Source: JAKBCQ01 sp021807585 (GTDB taxonomy: Bacteria; Planctomycetota; Planctomycetia; Isosphaerales; Isosphaeraceae). Taken from it: a stretch of 17,761 nt of DNA. Below, in pieces: positions 6,971 to 15,600 of the stretch (its first letter is position 1; each line of letters begins with the position of its first letter). The DNA is taken from positions 1-17,761 of the forward strand of contig DAHWFG010000399.1 of the NCBI GenBank assembly GCA_027325115.1. Direction: 5' to 3'. Position numbers and translations under genes: made by a program. A model generated the notes under the pieces. The model did no database searches. It had not been told where the DNA came from and worked only from the letters and a program-made list of their open reading frames with translations.

Positions 6971-8344
6971 TCACGCCGTGCTCGCGGAACGACGCACCGC
7001 GCGGATCGCCTCGTCGTACGCTTGCGCCAGCGCGTCGATCTCGTCCCTCGTCCGTTTCTCGGTGACCGCGACCAGGATCGAATCGGCCTGCGCGGGGAAA
7101 AATCGCTTCAGCGGCACGCCCCCGTGAAAGCCCCTTCGACTCACCTCGGCGAGCACCGCGGTCGCATCGGCCGCGCACCTGACGACGAATTCTTTGAAAA
7201 ACGGCCGCGGATACGCGAGCGATAGCCCCGGAACCGCCGCGAGCCGCTCGGCCGCGTAATGCGCCTTACGCGTCGAAAGCTCGGCCACCCGCCGCAGGCC
7301 GCTTGGACCAAGAGTCGCCAGATAAATCGAAGCGCGAAGCGCCAACAAACCCTGATTCGTGCAGATGTTCGAAGTCGCCTTCTCGCGACGAATGTGCTGC
7401 TCTCGCGTTTGAAGCGTCAGAACCCAGCACCGCTTCCCGTGATGATCAACCGTTTGTCCGACAATCCGCCCGGGCATCTTCCGCACATAAGATTCGCGAC
7501 ACGCCATGATTCCCAGATACGGACCGCCGTAAGCGAGCGGATTGCCAAGCGACTGCCCCTCGGCGACGACGACGTCGGCGCCGTAATCACCAGGTCGACG
7601 CAACAACCCCAAACTGATCGGATCGACGCTCACCACCGCGATCGCGCCCGCCCGTCGCGCCGCCGCGACAATCGCCGAAACATCCTCGATCACGCCGAAA
7701 AAGTTCGGCTGCTGAACGATCACCGCCGCCGTCGTCGAATCGATCGCCCTAGCCATTTCCCCGCAATCAACCGCGCCGTCACGGTGCGAAACCACGACGA
7801 TCTCGGTTTCAAGATTCGCCAGATACGTTTTTAATACCTGGATCGATTCGGGGTGCGCCGATCCCGCCACCACAATCCGACCCGACCGCCCCGTCACCCC
7901 CCGAGCCATCAACGCCGCCTCGGCGACCGCCGAACCGCCGTCATATAAGCTCGCATTCGAAACATCAAGACCCGTCAACCGCGCGACAAGCGTTTGATAC
8001 TCGAAGATCGCCTGCAACGTCCCCTGACTCGCCTCGGGCTGATACGGCGTGTACGCCGTGTAGAATTCGCCGCGACCCGCAAGCTGATCGACCACCGCGG
8101 GGATGAAATGATCATACGCACCCCCGCCCAAAAAACAGACCCGCGAATCGGCGCCCACGTTCCGCGCCGCAATCGCCCCCACGTGCGAAGTCAACTCAAG
8201 CTCCCCCAACGCGGCGGGAACATCAAGAGGACGATTCAGCCGCACCGATTCGGGCGCCGCCGCGAATAACTCGTCGATCGATCCCGCTCCGATCTTTCTC
8301 AGCATCAGCGCGACGTCGTCGTCGGTGTTCAAGATATAAGCCAT
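6971..8344 (-). CDS. gcvPA: glycine dehydrogenase (decarboxylating) subunit 1
   Basis: This is the partner subunit of the two-chain P protein of the glycine cleavage system. The 457 residues are full length. Family hallmarks in order are CFLGGGAYDHFIPAVVDQL (70-88), AYTPYQPEASQGTLQAIFEY (97-116), NASLYDGGSAVAEAALMA (130-147), VAEGQSLGNPLAYGGPYLG (260-278) and TLQTREQHIRREKATSNICT (310-329). This subunit lacks the PLP lysine, which GcvPB supplies, and it contributes to the active site of the heterotetramer. The start is the ATG at 8344. A GGGGAG lies too far upstream (16 bases) to be certain, and a closer CGGG is weak. It sits between gcvH (90 bp upstream) and gcvPB (66 bp downstream) on the same strand. 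Confidence 0.97.
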   Translation of the reverse strand: MAYILNTDDDVALMLRKIGAGSIDELFAAAPESVRLNRPLDVPAALGELELTSHVGAIAARNVGADSRVCFLGGGAYDHFIPAVVDQLAGRGEFYTAYTPYQPEASQGTLQAIFEYQTLVARLTGLDVSNASLYDGGSAVAEAALMARGVTGRSGRIVVAGSAHPESIQVLKTYLANLETEIVVVSHRDGAVDCGEMARAIDSTTAAVIVQQPNFFGVIEDVSAIVAAARRAGAIAVVSVDPISLGLLRRPGDYGADVVVAEGQSLGNPLAYGGPYLGIMACRESYVRKMPGRIVGQTVDHHGKRCWVLTLQTREQHIRREKATSNICTNQGLLALRASIYLATLGPSGLRRVAELSTRKAHYAAERLAAVPGLSLAYPRPFFKEFVVRCAADATAVLAEVSRRGFHGGVPLKRFFPAQADSILVAVTEKRTRDEIDALAQAYDEAIRAVRRSASTA

Positions 8345-8434
8345 CGATGTTTACCCGTAGCTCCCCAAGGCGGAATTAAAGAATGCCTTATCGATCAATT
8401 ATTAAAAATTCTCAAGCCCGTACCTCATGTCGAA

Positions 8435-8821
8435 TCAATGCGCCTCTTCGGCGATCGCTTTTTGATACGCTTCATGATCGAGCATCTTCTCAACCTGAGC
8501 CCGATCGGCGACCTTCGCCTTGATCAGCCAACCCTTCTCATAAGGATCCGCGGCGAGAATCTGGACGTCGGCGGCGACGGCCTCATTCACCTCGACGACC
8601 TCGCCGTCGATCGGCGAATACAAATCGCTCACCGCCTTCACGCTCTCGATCTCGCCGAAACTCTTCCCCTCGGACAATCGCTTCCCCACAGCGGGAAGAT
8701 CGATCACGATCAGATCGGTCAACTGATCGACCGCAAACCGCGAGACGCCGATCGTCGCGACGTCCCCTTCAAGATAAACCCATTCGTGAGTGCGCGTGAA
8801 TCGAAGATCGGTCGGTTTCAT
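8435..8821 (-). CDS. gcvH: glycine cleavage system H protein
   Basis: GcvH carries the lipoyl arm that shuttles the aminomethyl group between the P, T and L proteins. Taking the ATG at 8821 gives 128 residues starting MKPTDLRFTRTHEW, the usual length and start for the family. The frame also has a TTG at 8842 that would add seven residues, but ATG is preferred. A GGGGAG lies 13 bases before the ATG, slightly far. THEWVYLEG (residues 11-19) is the typical start. The lipoylation motif is GEIESVKAVSDLYSPIDGEV (56-75), with Lys62 the lipoyl attachment lysine. The C-terminus ends in the family's usual acidic helix (EKGWLIKAKV, then LDHEAYQK). The gene is second in the operon, 87 bp after gcvT. The lipoate/octanoate transferase three genes downstream is its likely modifying enzyme. 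Confidence 0.97.
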   Translation of the reverse strand: MKPTDLRFTRTHEWVYLEGDVATIGVSRFAVDQLTDLIVIDLPAVGKRLSEGKSFGEIESVKAVSDLYSPIDGEVVEVNEAVAADVQILAADPYEKGWLIKAKVADRAQVEKMLDHEAYQKAIAEEAH

Positions 8822-8908
8822 GTGCTTCGCGAATCTCCCCAAGATCGTCCAACGAACATTCAGTAATCCGAGTTTTCATGAATTCATCACGAGCGAATCG
8901 TCGCCGAT

Positions 8909-10018
8909 TCAACCCTTCTCGACACGACGATAAAACGGCAGCGGAACGACCGTCGCGGCCTCCACTTTGCCGCGCACGTCGATCGTCAACCGCGTTCCCT
9001 CGCCGGCGAACGCCGGTTCAATAAGCGCCATCGCCAGACTCGCCTCAAGCGTCGGGGCGAACGTTCCCGAAGTCACCCGGCCGATCGAACGCTCGCCCGA
9101 TAAAACGATCGCGCCTTGCCGCGCCATCCGCTTACCTTCGAGCGCCAACCCGATTCGCTTCCACTTCGGCGCCCTTTTCCAATCGCGAAGCGCGTCGCGT
9201 CCTTCAAATTCCCCTTTATTCAGCTTAACCGCCCAACCCAGCCCGGCCGAATACGGATCGACCGATTCGTCCATCTCATGACCGTAAAGCGGCATCGAAG
9301 CCTCAAATCGCAACGTATCACGCGCTCCCAACCCGCACGGTCGAACTCCGAAATCGGCGCCTTGCGAAATCAACGCATCCCAAAGCGCAACGGCGCGGTC
9401 GCCCCGCGTGATGATCTCAAATCCATCCTCCCCCGTATAACCCGTTCGAGAGACAAACGTGTCGGGATCCAGGGAGGTTGGTATATCAAAATGATAATAG
9501 CGAATTGAAGTCGACGAAGGGTGATCAGCGAGAACTCGTTGAACCAAGTGGACCGAGGCGGGCCCCTGGATCGCGATCATCGCGGTCTCAATCGTTCGAT
9601 CGACAAGGTTCGCCTGAAAATCGCCGCGGAGCGACTCAAATTGAGCGACGACTTTCGCCCGATTCGAGGCGTTACAAACGACCAGATAGCCTGCCGCCAA
9701 ACGATAAACCAGGATATCGTCAAGCACGCCGCCGGATTCGTTCACCATCAAGCTATATTGAATCTGTCCGATCGCGAGTTTGGAAACGTGATTCGTCGTC
9801 GATCGTTCGAGCCAATCGAGAACATCGGGTCCGTCGAAATGAAGCCGACCCATGTGACCGATATCGAACAGCCCCACGCGCTCGCGGACCGTCGTATGTT
9901 CGTCGATAACCGTGGTGTACTGAACCGGCATCGACCAGCCGCCGAATTCAACCATTCGGCCGCCGTGGGCTAAATGCCAACCATGAAGCGGCGTATGCGC
10001 GAGCGAATCCGTGGGCAT
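8909..10018 (-). CDS. gcvT: glycine cleavage system T protein (aminomethyltransferase)
   Basis: GcvT transfers the methylene carbon from aminomethyl-lipoyl-GcvH to tetrahydrofolate and releases ammonia. From the ATG at 10018 it is 369 residues, the normal family length. The frame stays open for 209 more codons upstream, but those are arginine-rich and unlike any GcvT. The ATG at 10018 also has a good AAGGG at 10026-10030 with 7-base spacing, so it is taken as the true start. Visible features: LHGWHLAHGGRMVEFGGWSM (11-30), GLFDIGHMGRLHFDGPD (49-65), GGVLDDILVYR (96-106) with Asp101 at the catalytic aspartate position, NASNRAKV (116-123), SRTGYTGEDGFEI (190-202) and RDTLRFEASMPLYGHEMD (233-250), then the C-terminal GRVTSGTFAPTL (313-324) region. 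It is the first gene of the gcv operon. Confidence 0.96.
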   Translation of the reverse strand: MPTDSLAHTPLHGWHLAHGGRMVEFGGWSMPVQYTTVIDEHTTVRERVGLFDIGHMGRLHFDGPDVLDWLERSTTNHVSKLAIGQIQYSLMVNESGGVLDDILVYRLAAGYLVVCNASNRAKVVAQFESLRGDFQANLVDRTIETAMIAIQGPASVHLVQRVLADHPSSTSIRYYHFDIPTSLDPDTFVSRTGYTGEDGFEIITRGDRAVALWDALISQGADFGVRPCGLGARDTLRFEASMPLYGHEMDESVDPYSAGLGWAVKLNKGEFEGRDALRDWKRAPKWKRIGLALEGKRMARQGAIVLSGERSIGRVTSGTFAPTLEASLAMALIEPAFAGEGTRLTIDVRGKVEAATVVPLPFYRRVEKG

Positions 10019-10025
10019 CAAGCCG

Positions 10026-10030
10026 CCCTT
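10026..10030 (-). promoter_or_regulatory. ribosome binding site of gcvT
   Basis: AAGGG on the minus strand, 7 bases before the ATG at 10018. It decides between this start and the in-frame ATG at 10645. Confidence 0.65.
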
Positions 10031-10305
10031 ATTCCATATGCGACAAGTAAAAGATCGACCGTGCGCCGAACCTCGGCAATTGTTCCTCGGTCGTCTGGAT
10101 TGTATACGAACGCGCCGACACTCGACAACTTCAGTCAACGACGAAACCCGCGCCGTCGATTTTAACCAACCACTCTCCCTCGGAGGGTGCGCATCACTCC
10201 GTTTATCGCAATCCCCCTCATCAGGCGGGCGCCCAAAATCGATCGCACGAAATCGAGGAGACGACCGAGATCCCTCGACGTAACTTCGTGGAGAGAAAAC
10301 CTGTT

Positions 10306-10509
10306 GAGAAAAAGCGCCGAGCGAAGCCAAACGGAATTTGAGCGGCTTGCGTAACTTGTAACGCCCCGTTTCGATCAACTCCCGATGCGCCCGAGAAAAA
10401 GCGCCGAGCGAAGCCAATCGGAATTTGGGCGGCTTGCGTAACTTGTAACGCCCCGTTCCGATCGACGCCCGATGCGGCCGAGAAAAAGCGCCTAGCGAAG
10501 CCAATCGGA
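10306..10509. repeat. 87-bp tandem repeat, two full copies plus a 30-bp third
   Basis: Units begin at 10306, 10393 and 10480, each with GAGAAAAAGCGCC. The two full copies differ at fewer than ten positions and the third stops after about 30 bp. The period is a multiple of three. Each full unit holds the near-palindrome GCGTAACTTGTAACGC (10349-10364 and 10436-10451). On the minus strand each unit ends in a GGCGCTTTTTC tract. The repeat lies between the likely promoter zone of the gcv operon and the gcvT start. Confidence 0.9.
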
Positions 10510-10645
10510 CGCGATCGATCGGGTGATTGGATTCGATTTCGCGATAACTCGGCGCACGACGCGACGATCGGCGCAAGGTGCGCTTGAGGGCGAAACCGAG
10601 ACGTCGCGATCGTGACGATCGTTGCGGGCTTTGGTTGCTTTGCAT

Positions 10646-11130
10646 GTCTGAGATAATCTGGGCACGTTGGAGGATTTTGATGAGGGTTTTATTACGGTGC
10701 TTTTAGTACGCGGCGATTTGGATTGCGAATCGATTTTCACTCCCTCTACTATATACGCCGAATGGGACACTTTATTCACAAGTTTATGGAATTTCTGGGA
10801 ATTTTTTCCAGAACGTGAATTGCGAGCTTAAAATTGGGCGGTTTCTCGGCGATCGATTCGATTGAGTTGGGTTTAGCGTGGGAATGGTGATCTTCTTTCC
10901 GTTTGGGCGAGACGCCGCGATTGAGCGGCTCATTTTCAGATCGTCCGATTCGTCGCCGATTTCAAACCGATCCATAGAGCGTAATGCGTCTACATAAGGT
11001 ACGTGGCTCGGCCGGTTCTCGGATCTGCTCTCCGCGCTCACGAAGTGCGCTCAATGGTTTTGCGACGAAGGGAAAGGACAGAGATCCGCACGTCTGCTCG
11101 TCGGACATATCGATTCAGGCCGGGGGCATT
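10646..11130. other. intergenic stretch, no gene seen
   Basis: Open frames on both strands are short, Arg/Ser-rich and unrecognisable. One small inverted repeat, TTCTGG...CCAGAA (10793-10813), encloses a T-run. No RNA gene signature is visible. Confidence 0.4.
10748..10781 (-). promoter_or_regulatory. weak candidate promoter for the gcv operon
   Basis: On the minus strand an AT-rich stretch has TATAGT at 10748-10753, or TATATA at 10750-10755, with TTGTGA at 10776-10781 upstream. The spacing (20-22 bases) is longer than ideal for a housekeeping sigma factor. If used, the gcvT transcript would have a leader of roughly 700 bases containing the 87-bp repeats. Confidence 0.2.
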
Positions 11131-11214
11131 TGCGAATCCGCTCCGAGGAGGATTTTTTGCCATTCAGGCCAAAGGCCTGAGATTTCTTAGCCCAGTGCGA
11201 AGCACTGGGTGCAT
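11131..11214 (+). repeat. double-hairpin palindromic repeat, copy A
   Basis: The module begins at a GAATCCGC box (11136-11143). It then has a perfect 7-bp hairpin tcaggccaaaggcctga (11164-11180) and a perfect 8-bp hairpin cccagtgc/gcactggg with a GAA loop (11191-11209), and ends at GTGCATG. From 11164 to 11214 it is near-identical to copy B. Loop and stem changes relative to copy C preserve pairing. Confidence 0.85.
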
Positions 11215-11274
11215 GCGTATACATAAGATAAATCCGCGGAATTCGGTCTCGCCCCTTGAGAGTGTCGGACTTCT

Positions 11275-11291
11275 GGGAGGGCGAACCTCCT
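11275..11291 (+). repeat. short GGAGG-GCGAA-CCTCC hairpin, dispersed-repeat-like
   Basis: A 5-bp stem (11276-11280 with 11286-11290) encloses a GCGAA loop, in the context GGGAGGGCGAACCTCCTGG. It resembles a GC-rich interspersed element that I recall as frequent between genes in planctomycete genomes, where it yields spurious EGEPPGEP peptides. That frequency is from memory and not measured here. Confidence 0.4.
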
Positions 11292-11431
11292 GGTGAGCCG
11301 GCATTTGTTGAATTGTTCGGCTGCGATCGCGAATCCGCGTATTTTGTTAGGGGGGATTCGCGACGTCGATCGATCCCGACTCTTCCCCCAACTGGAACTG
11401 TTCTGACTCGGGATTCCGTACTCGAGCGTCA

Positions 11432-11496
11432 CGAATCCAGGGATTTCAGGCCAAAGGCCTGAGATTTCTTAGCCCAGTGCGAAGCACTTGGTACAT
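11432..11496 (+). repeat. double-hairpin palindromic repeat, copy B
   Basis: It has the same arrangement as copy A: GAATCC box (11434-11439), hairpin tcaggccaaaggcctga (11446-11462) and second hairpin cccagtgc-GAA-gcacttgg (11473-11491) with one mismatched pair. Over 51 bp it differs from copy A at only two positions, both in the right arm of the second stem or just after it. The spacing from the box to the first hairpin is shorter than in copy A. Confidence 0.85.
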
Positions 11497-11751
11497 GTGC
11501 TAAGAACGATCGGGGCAAGCCAGAATCTCTGGGCAATCCAGAATCCCACCATATGTCGTCTGTTCGCAATCGGCGCCGATGCATCCCCAATCAACTACTC
11601 AATCTCGCTAAAGCTATCCGCATTGAGACAGGCCTCTTACGATCATCTCGGCAAGCCGGTAAAATTAAAATGGCTGGTTCTTGAGAGCCTGATTTACGGC
11701 GCATGCCATGTCCGAATTCAGGCCGACGCCTCGAGAGACCATAGCTCGGAT

Positions 11752-11768
11752 TAATATCATTGATATTA
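11752..11768. repeat. AT-rich perfect inverted repeat
   Basis: TAATATCA-T-TGATATTA is an 8-bp perfect inverted repeat around one base. A related AATAT...ATATT pair lies at about 11937-11950. It could be a regulator-binding site or incidental AT-rich sequence; no adjacent gene argues for either. Confidence 0.35.
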
Positions 11769-11855
11769 TAGATTCGCGAATATGCAACCGTCTCTCGTCG
11801 CCGCGTTGGGACGCAATACGTAGGTATTGATGGATAGAGGGAATGCGCGAATTCC

Positions 11856-11931
11856 GTTAACGAATGAACCCGCGGCTTCGCCCCGGGCTGAGACCTCTCA
11901 GGCCTTCGGCCTGAATGGAATGCTGCGGATT
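11856..11931 (-). repeat. double-hairpin palindromic repeat, copy C (opposite orientation)
   Basis: Read on the minus strand it has the order of copies A and B: AATCCGC box (11925-11931), hairpin TCAGGCC-GAA-GGCCTGA (11898-11914), then a second GC-rich GCGAAGC-centred hairpin (about 11869-11887), ending in a CATTCGTTAAC edge (11856-11866). Bases differ from copies A and B while the layout is kept. Confidence 0.75.
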
Positions 11932-12392
11932 CTGTTAATATAATGATATTCAACCAAGATTCTCAAAGGCGCGAAGGCCCTGCGTTCAGGGGTCGAAGAA
12001 TAGCCCGGAATCAAAACGCGGGTCGTCTCTTTCCCAACCAACCATGCGATTTCGCTGTGGCGAACCCCGAAAACCGACGGGCCGCGCCGCCATATCCGGC
12101 AATGTTATATCTGCATATGCATTCTAAAGAGCAGTGGAATCCGCTGATCCGCCGTCGGACGACCGGACTCGTCCCGCGTCCGCTCGTCGAATCGACAAGG
12201 CTCCGGAACGTGCGATTCAGGAGGCGACCCGTGGCTCGAATCGCCTTCGGCCGTCACACGATGGCGGGCGCCGTGCTATCCGCAGAAGCCTGAGCGAACC
12301 GAGGATAAGTGGAATCGCGCGAGACGGTTCGATCGATTCAACCCGAGAATGCCGATCACATACGGGTCAAAAGTATGGCTATCCATTCACTA

Positions 12393-12422
12393 TTGTATAC
12401 GTATAAATATTTCTGTTATAGT
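12393..12422 (+). promoter_or_regulatory. candidate sigma70-like promoter
   Basis: TTGTAT (12393-12398) and TATAGT (12417-12422) are separated by 18 bases in an AT-rich stretch. If active, it would give the large hydrolase gene a leader of about 210 bases. This is pattern-based only. Confidence 0.3.
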
Positions 12423-12624
12423 GGAAGCGCACGCACTCGCTTATGCTTTGGGCCGGGATGGATCGCGGCTTCTAAGCGTTGGAAGTTTCGCCGAGATTCG
12501 CGTAGCCGACCCGCTCCACCGACCGCATTACCGTTACTTTAAGCAAGGCGAAGCGGTTCTCGAGTTGTTATGATGCGAATTCGAAACGCGGCGACCTTAT
12601 CGGCCATTCCGACCAAATAGACAT

Positions 12625-12630
12625 AAGGTG
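12625..12630 (+). promoter_or_regulatory. ribosome binding site of the large secreted protein
   Basis: AAGGTG lies 8 bases before the ATG at 12639. A second, purine-rich GGAGGAGG (12663-12670) lies just before an in-frame ATG at 12672. Either start leaves a usable signal peptide. Confidence 0.55.
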
Positions 12631-12638
12631 AAACAGAC

Positions 12639-15600
12639 ATGCACATAGAAGTGCGGAAACTTGGAGGAGGGATGCGTCTCGTCGCGGGGACGCTGCTCTC
12701 CCTGTTCATCATCGGCTTCGCCGCGAGGGCGCGAGCCGCCGAGGTCCTCATCCCGTTCGACGGCATGAAATCGTCTTGGCACGGGTTCGACCGTTACGAT
12801 TTCTTGATGGATGAAACGAACCACGCCATCGAACCTTATCAAGTCTCCCCGGATGAAAAGAACGCCGTCAAGGCCCAGGTGAAGGGTCGGCGGCGGTGCG
12901 TCGTCGTCGTTCCGGAAGCCGCGGCGCCGGGCAATCCGTGGTCCTGGCGGGGATGCTACTGGGACCACGAGCCACAGACAGAAGTCGAACTACTCAAGCG
13001 CGGCTTCCATATCGCGTTCGCCGCGCCCGACGCCGACGCGCAAGGAAAAGTGTGGGACACGTGGTATAAGTTCCTGACGGAAAAGCATGGCCTGGCGAAG
13101 AAGGCCGCATTCATCGGGATGAGCAAAGGCGGAGTGAATGCGTACAACTGGGGCGTCGCCAATCCCGATAAGGTCGCCTGCATCTATGCCGATAATCCCG
13201 CTTTGTACGACGACGACTTCGCCAAAGTTCCAGAGTTGGCCAAGCATGATATACCTCTATTGCACATTTGCGGCAGTGAGGATTTCTTGTTGCGACGGCA
13301 CACTCGGGTTGTCGAAAACATATATCATCAGTTGGGTGGCATGATCACGGTGATCGTCAAGGAAGGCCATGCGCATCACCCGCATAGCCTGCGAAACGCG
13401 AAGCCGATCGCCGATTGGATCGAGCAACATATGACACCGTCCACGGCCAAAAGGCCCGCTTTCGTGGATGCGACGTTCACGAAAGGGTATTACTACAGCC
13501 TTGAGCCATCCTTCATTGATCTGAAAGAAGAGGGCGTTTACGCGACGGCGCGGGGTCCGGGGTTCACCGCGTGTTACGACCGATACGACTCGCCCACGTC
13601 CGGCAAATTTAGGATGGGCGGCATGTCGATCATCACGCCCAAGACCGCGGCGCCGGGAAAACCCTGGTTGTTCACCGGAGATCCTATCGAGCGGGATGCG
13701 ACCGTCGAGCAGGCGCTGTTGGCGAAGGGTTACCACATCATAAGCCTCGCGCCCGCTGGATCGGGTCTTTCGCGAAAGCAGTGGGACGACGCCTATAAAA
13801 TCTTGGTCGATCATGGATTCTCGAATAAGCCGATATTGAAAGGGACCGGGGCGATGGCGGGCGAAGCTTACGCATGGGCGGTTGAAAACCCGAGCAAGGT
13901 CTCATGCATTTATGCCCGGAATCCACTCATGAAGAGTCTCATGGCGGGTGAAACGCAACCGATTGACAACCTTGCCGCGTTGGCGAAAGCACACGTGCCG
14001 GTCCTGCACGATTGCGGCGCATTGGATCCCTGGTTGGACGACCAGACTCGCGTCGTCGAGAAACGTTATCAGGAACTCGACGGAAAGATCACCGTGATCG
14101 TCAGAGAGGGGGAAGGGCATTTTCCGCTTTCGCCGAAAGACCCGAAGTCGGTCGTGGATTTCATCATCAGCAATACCCCCATTCCGGTCAAAGGCGACGC
14201 CGCCACATCCCATCACAGCGGCGGCGCGGCCTCCAAGGACGATTACGCCAAGCAGCAAGCCGGAGACGGCTTCCGTTTTACAGGCCGCGGACGGATGACC
14301 CCGACGGTACAAGTCGGCAAGGTGGGGGATTACGAGGTCGCTCTGAACTCGTGGATCTATCCAAACGTCTACAAATGGCAGGAGTATCGAGCGGGGGAAG
14401 CCGCCGGCCCCGTCGCATCGCCGCTCAACGGCGCCCCCCAAAAGCACGGCGGAGAAGCGGGCTCGCGCCGCCACGCCCTGGTCATGATGGAGCCTTACCG
14501 CGTGCGGGAGAAGGTTGAAACGCCAAAATCTCGCTTATCGGCGTCGCGGTCGGGGAATTACATCAGCGAGTGCAAAGCCAAGGGGGGCGCGGTGACGATC
14601 AATCTTGGCGGCCGCCGCGACGGCACGGTCGATCCCAACGCCGGTGAAGCTCTCAGGGATGTTTACATGCAAATCATCGCGGCAAACGCCGTGGGACAGA
14701 AGTCGGCCCCGTTCGTCGCCGAGGCGCCGCCGCAAGACCCTCCCCGGCAAGTCCGAGCGTCGAACGGGGACGCCAAAGCGGCGGAATCCGTCAAAAATAT
14801 TTTTGACAAGAACAGTCCCTTTTATTTTGCGTCCGTTATTTCGCGTCAAACGCTGGAGAACTATCTGGATCGGTCAATCACCATGGGTTATTTCCTGGTT
14901 CCCGGCAAGCCCGAGGGCTACCGGTTCCCGTATCGGGATGATGATGTTCGCATGATCCACAACCTCGGCGCCAAATTGATCGGCCGGGCCGTCTATCGCT
15001 GGGGCGAGGAGTCCAAACTGGGCGACCCCGCTTTTCTGGAATACGCCAAAAACATGGTGGATCGGGTGCATGACGACGATCCCGAAGTCGTTTTCCAAGG
15101 ATGCCTTTTTGAACATGTCAGCACTGATATCAATAATCTGAAAATACCCGCCTGGGTTTTCACAGATTTTGGTCTGCCCGTCGAGGACCGGACCTTTTCC
15201 CACGCGGCGATCATCAAACGGGAAGGCCGGGCCGACAGGGGCGGCGGCCGCGGCGGAGTTCCGATTATCAACAATCTGGAAACCCGGCTTTGGTTCTATT
15301 TCCTCGCCGTCTCTTACATCAACGTCGGCTGTGAAGCCTTGCACCTTGGCCAGGTGGGACTCATCGGCGTGGATGATAAAGATCTGAGCGTTTATTCGGA
15401 ATTTCTAGCCAAGGTGCGGACATATGCGAACCTGCATGCCCGCCGCGGTCTGGTGCTGATGGACGGCCACGTGCCTTCCGGCGGCATGATAAAGGACGGG
15501 ATCAGTCTCTTGGATTTCAATTCGTTTCCAATTCGCATCAAGGCGGTTCCGGGTAAGCCGCGAGAGGGCGTTTTGGAGGTCGGTCACCTTGACGCCATAT

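Larger units (their letters stand above)
10019..10645 (-). other. long upstream region of gcvT, open in the gcvT frame but probably non-coding
   Basis: The minus-strand frame is open from 10645 into gcvT, but the translation is arginine/serine-rich with no recognisable domain. Most differences between the repeat copies inside it change the encoded residue, so I read it as leader or spacer, not as coding sequence. It contains the 87-bp tandem repeats and a small GC-rich inverted repeat, CCCTCGGAGGG. I looked for the conserved cores of the glycine riboswitch on the minus strand and did not find them. Confidence 0.5.
11950..12638. other. upstream region of the secreted hydrolase, no gene seen
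   Basis: Open frames here are arginine-rich and do not resemble proteins. The last 280 bp become AT-richer before the large gene and include a possible promoter. No RNA gene or riboswitch motif is visible. Confidence 0.4.

Noticed and set aside
8822..8842. TTG start for gcvH adding seven residues
   Set aside because: The ATG at 8821 gives the standard GcvH N-terminus and length; the extension MGRFAKH is not family-like.
10306..10509. CRISPR array
   Set aside because: The units are contiguous 87-bp repeats without distinct spacers, and no cas genes are present.
10019..10645. Glycine riboswitch upstream of gcvT, suggested by tandem units of about 87 bp
   Set aside because: The conserved glycine-aptamer core segments are not visible on the minus strand, and the units are near-identical DNA repeats, unlike paired aptamers.
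11131..11496. CRISPR-like or tRNA-like structure in copies A and B
   Set aside because: The two near-identical copies are about 280 bp apart with no regular spacing. The paired hairpins do not form a cloverleaf and have no T-loop signature.
11943..12293. 116-codon plus-strand open frame
   Set aside because: Its composition is Arg/Pro-rich, it has no recognisable motif or ribosome binding site, and competing frames overlap it. It is more likely non-coding.
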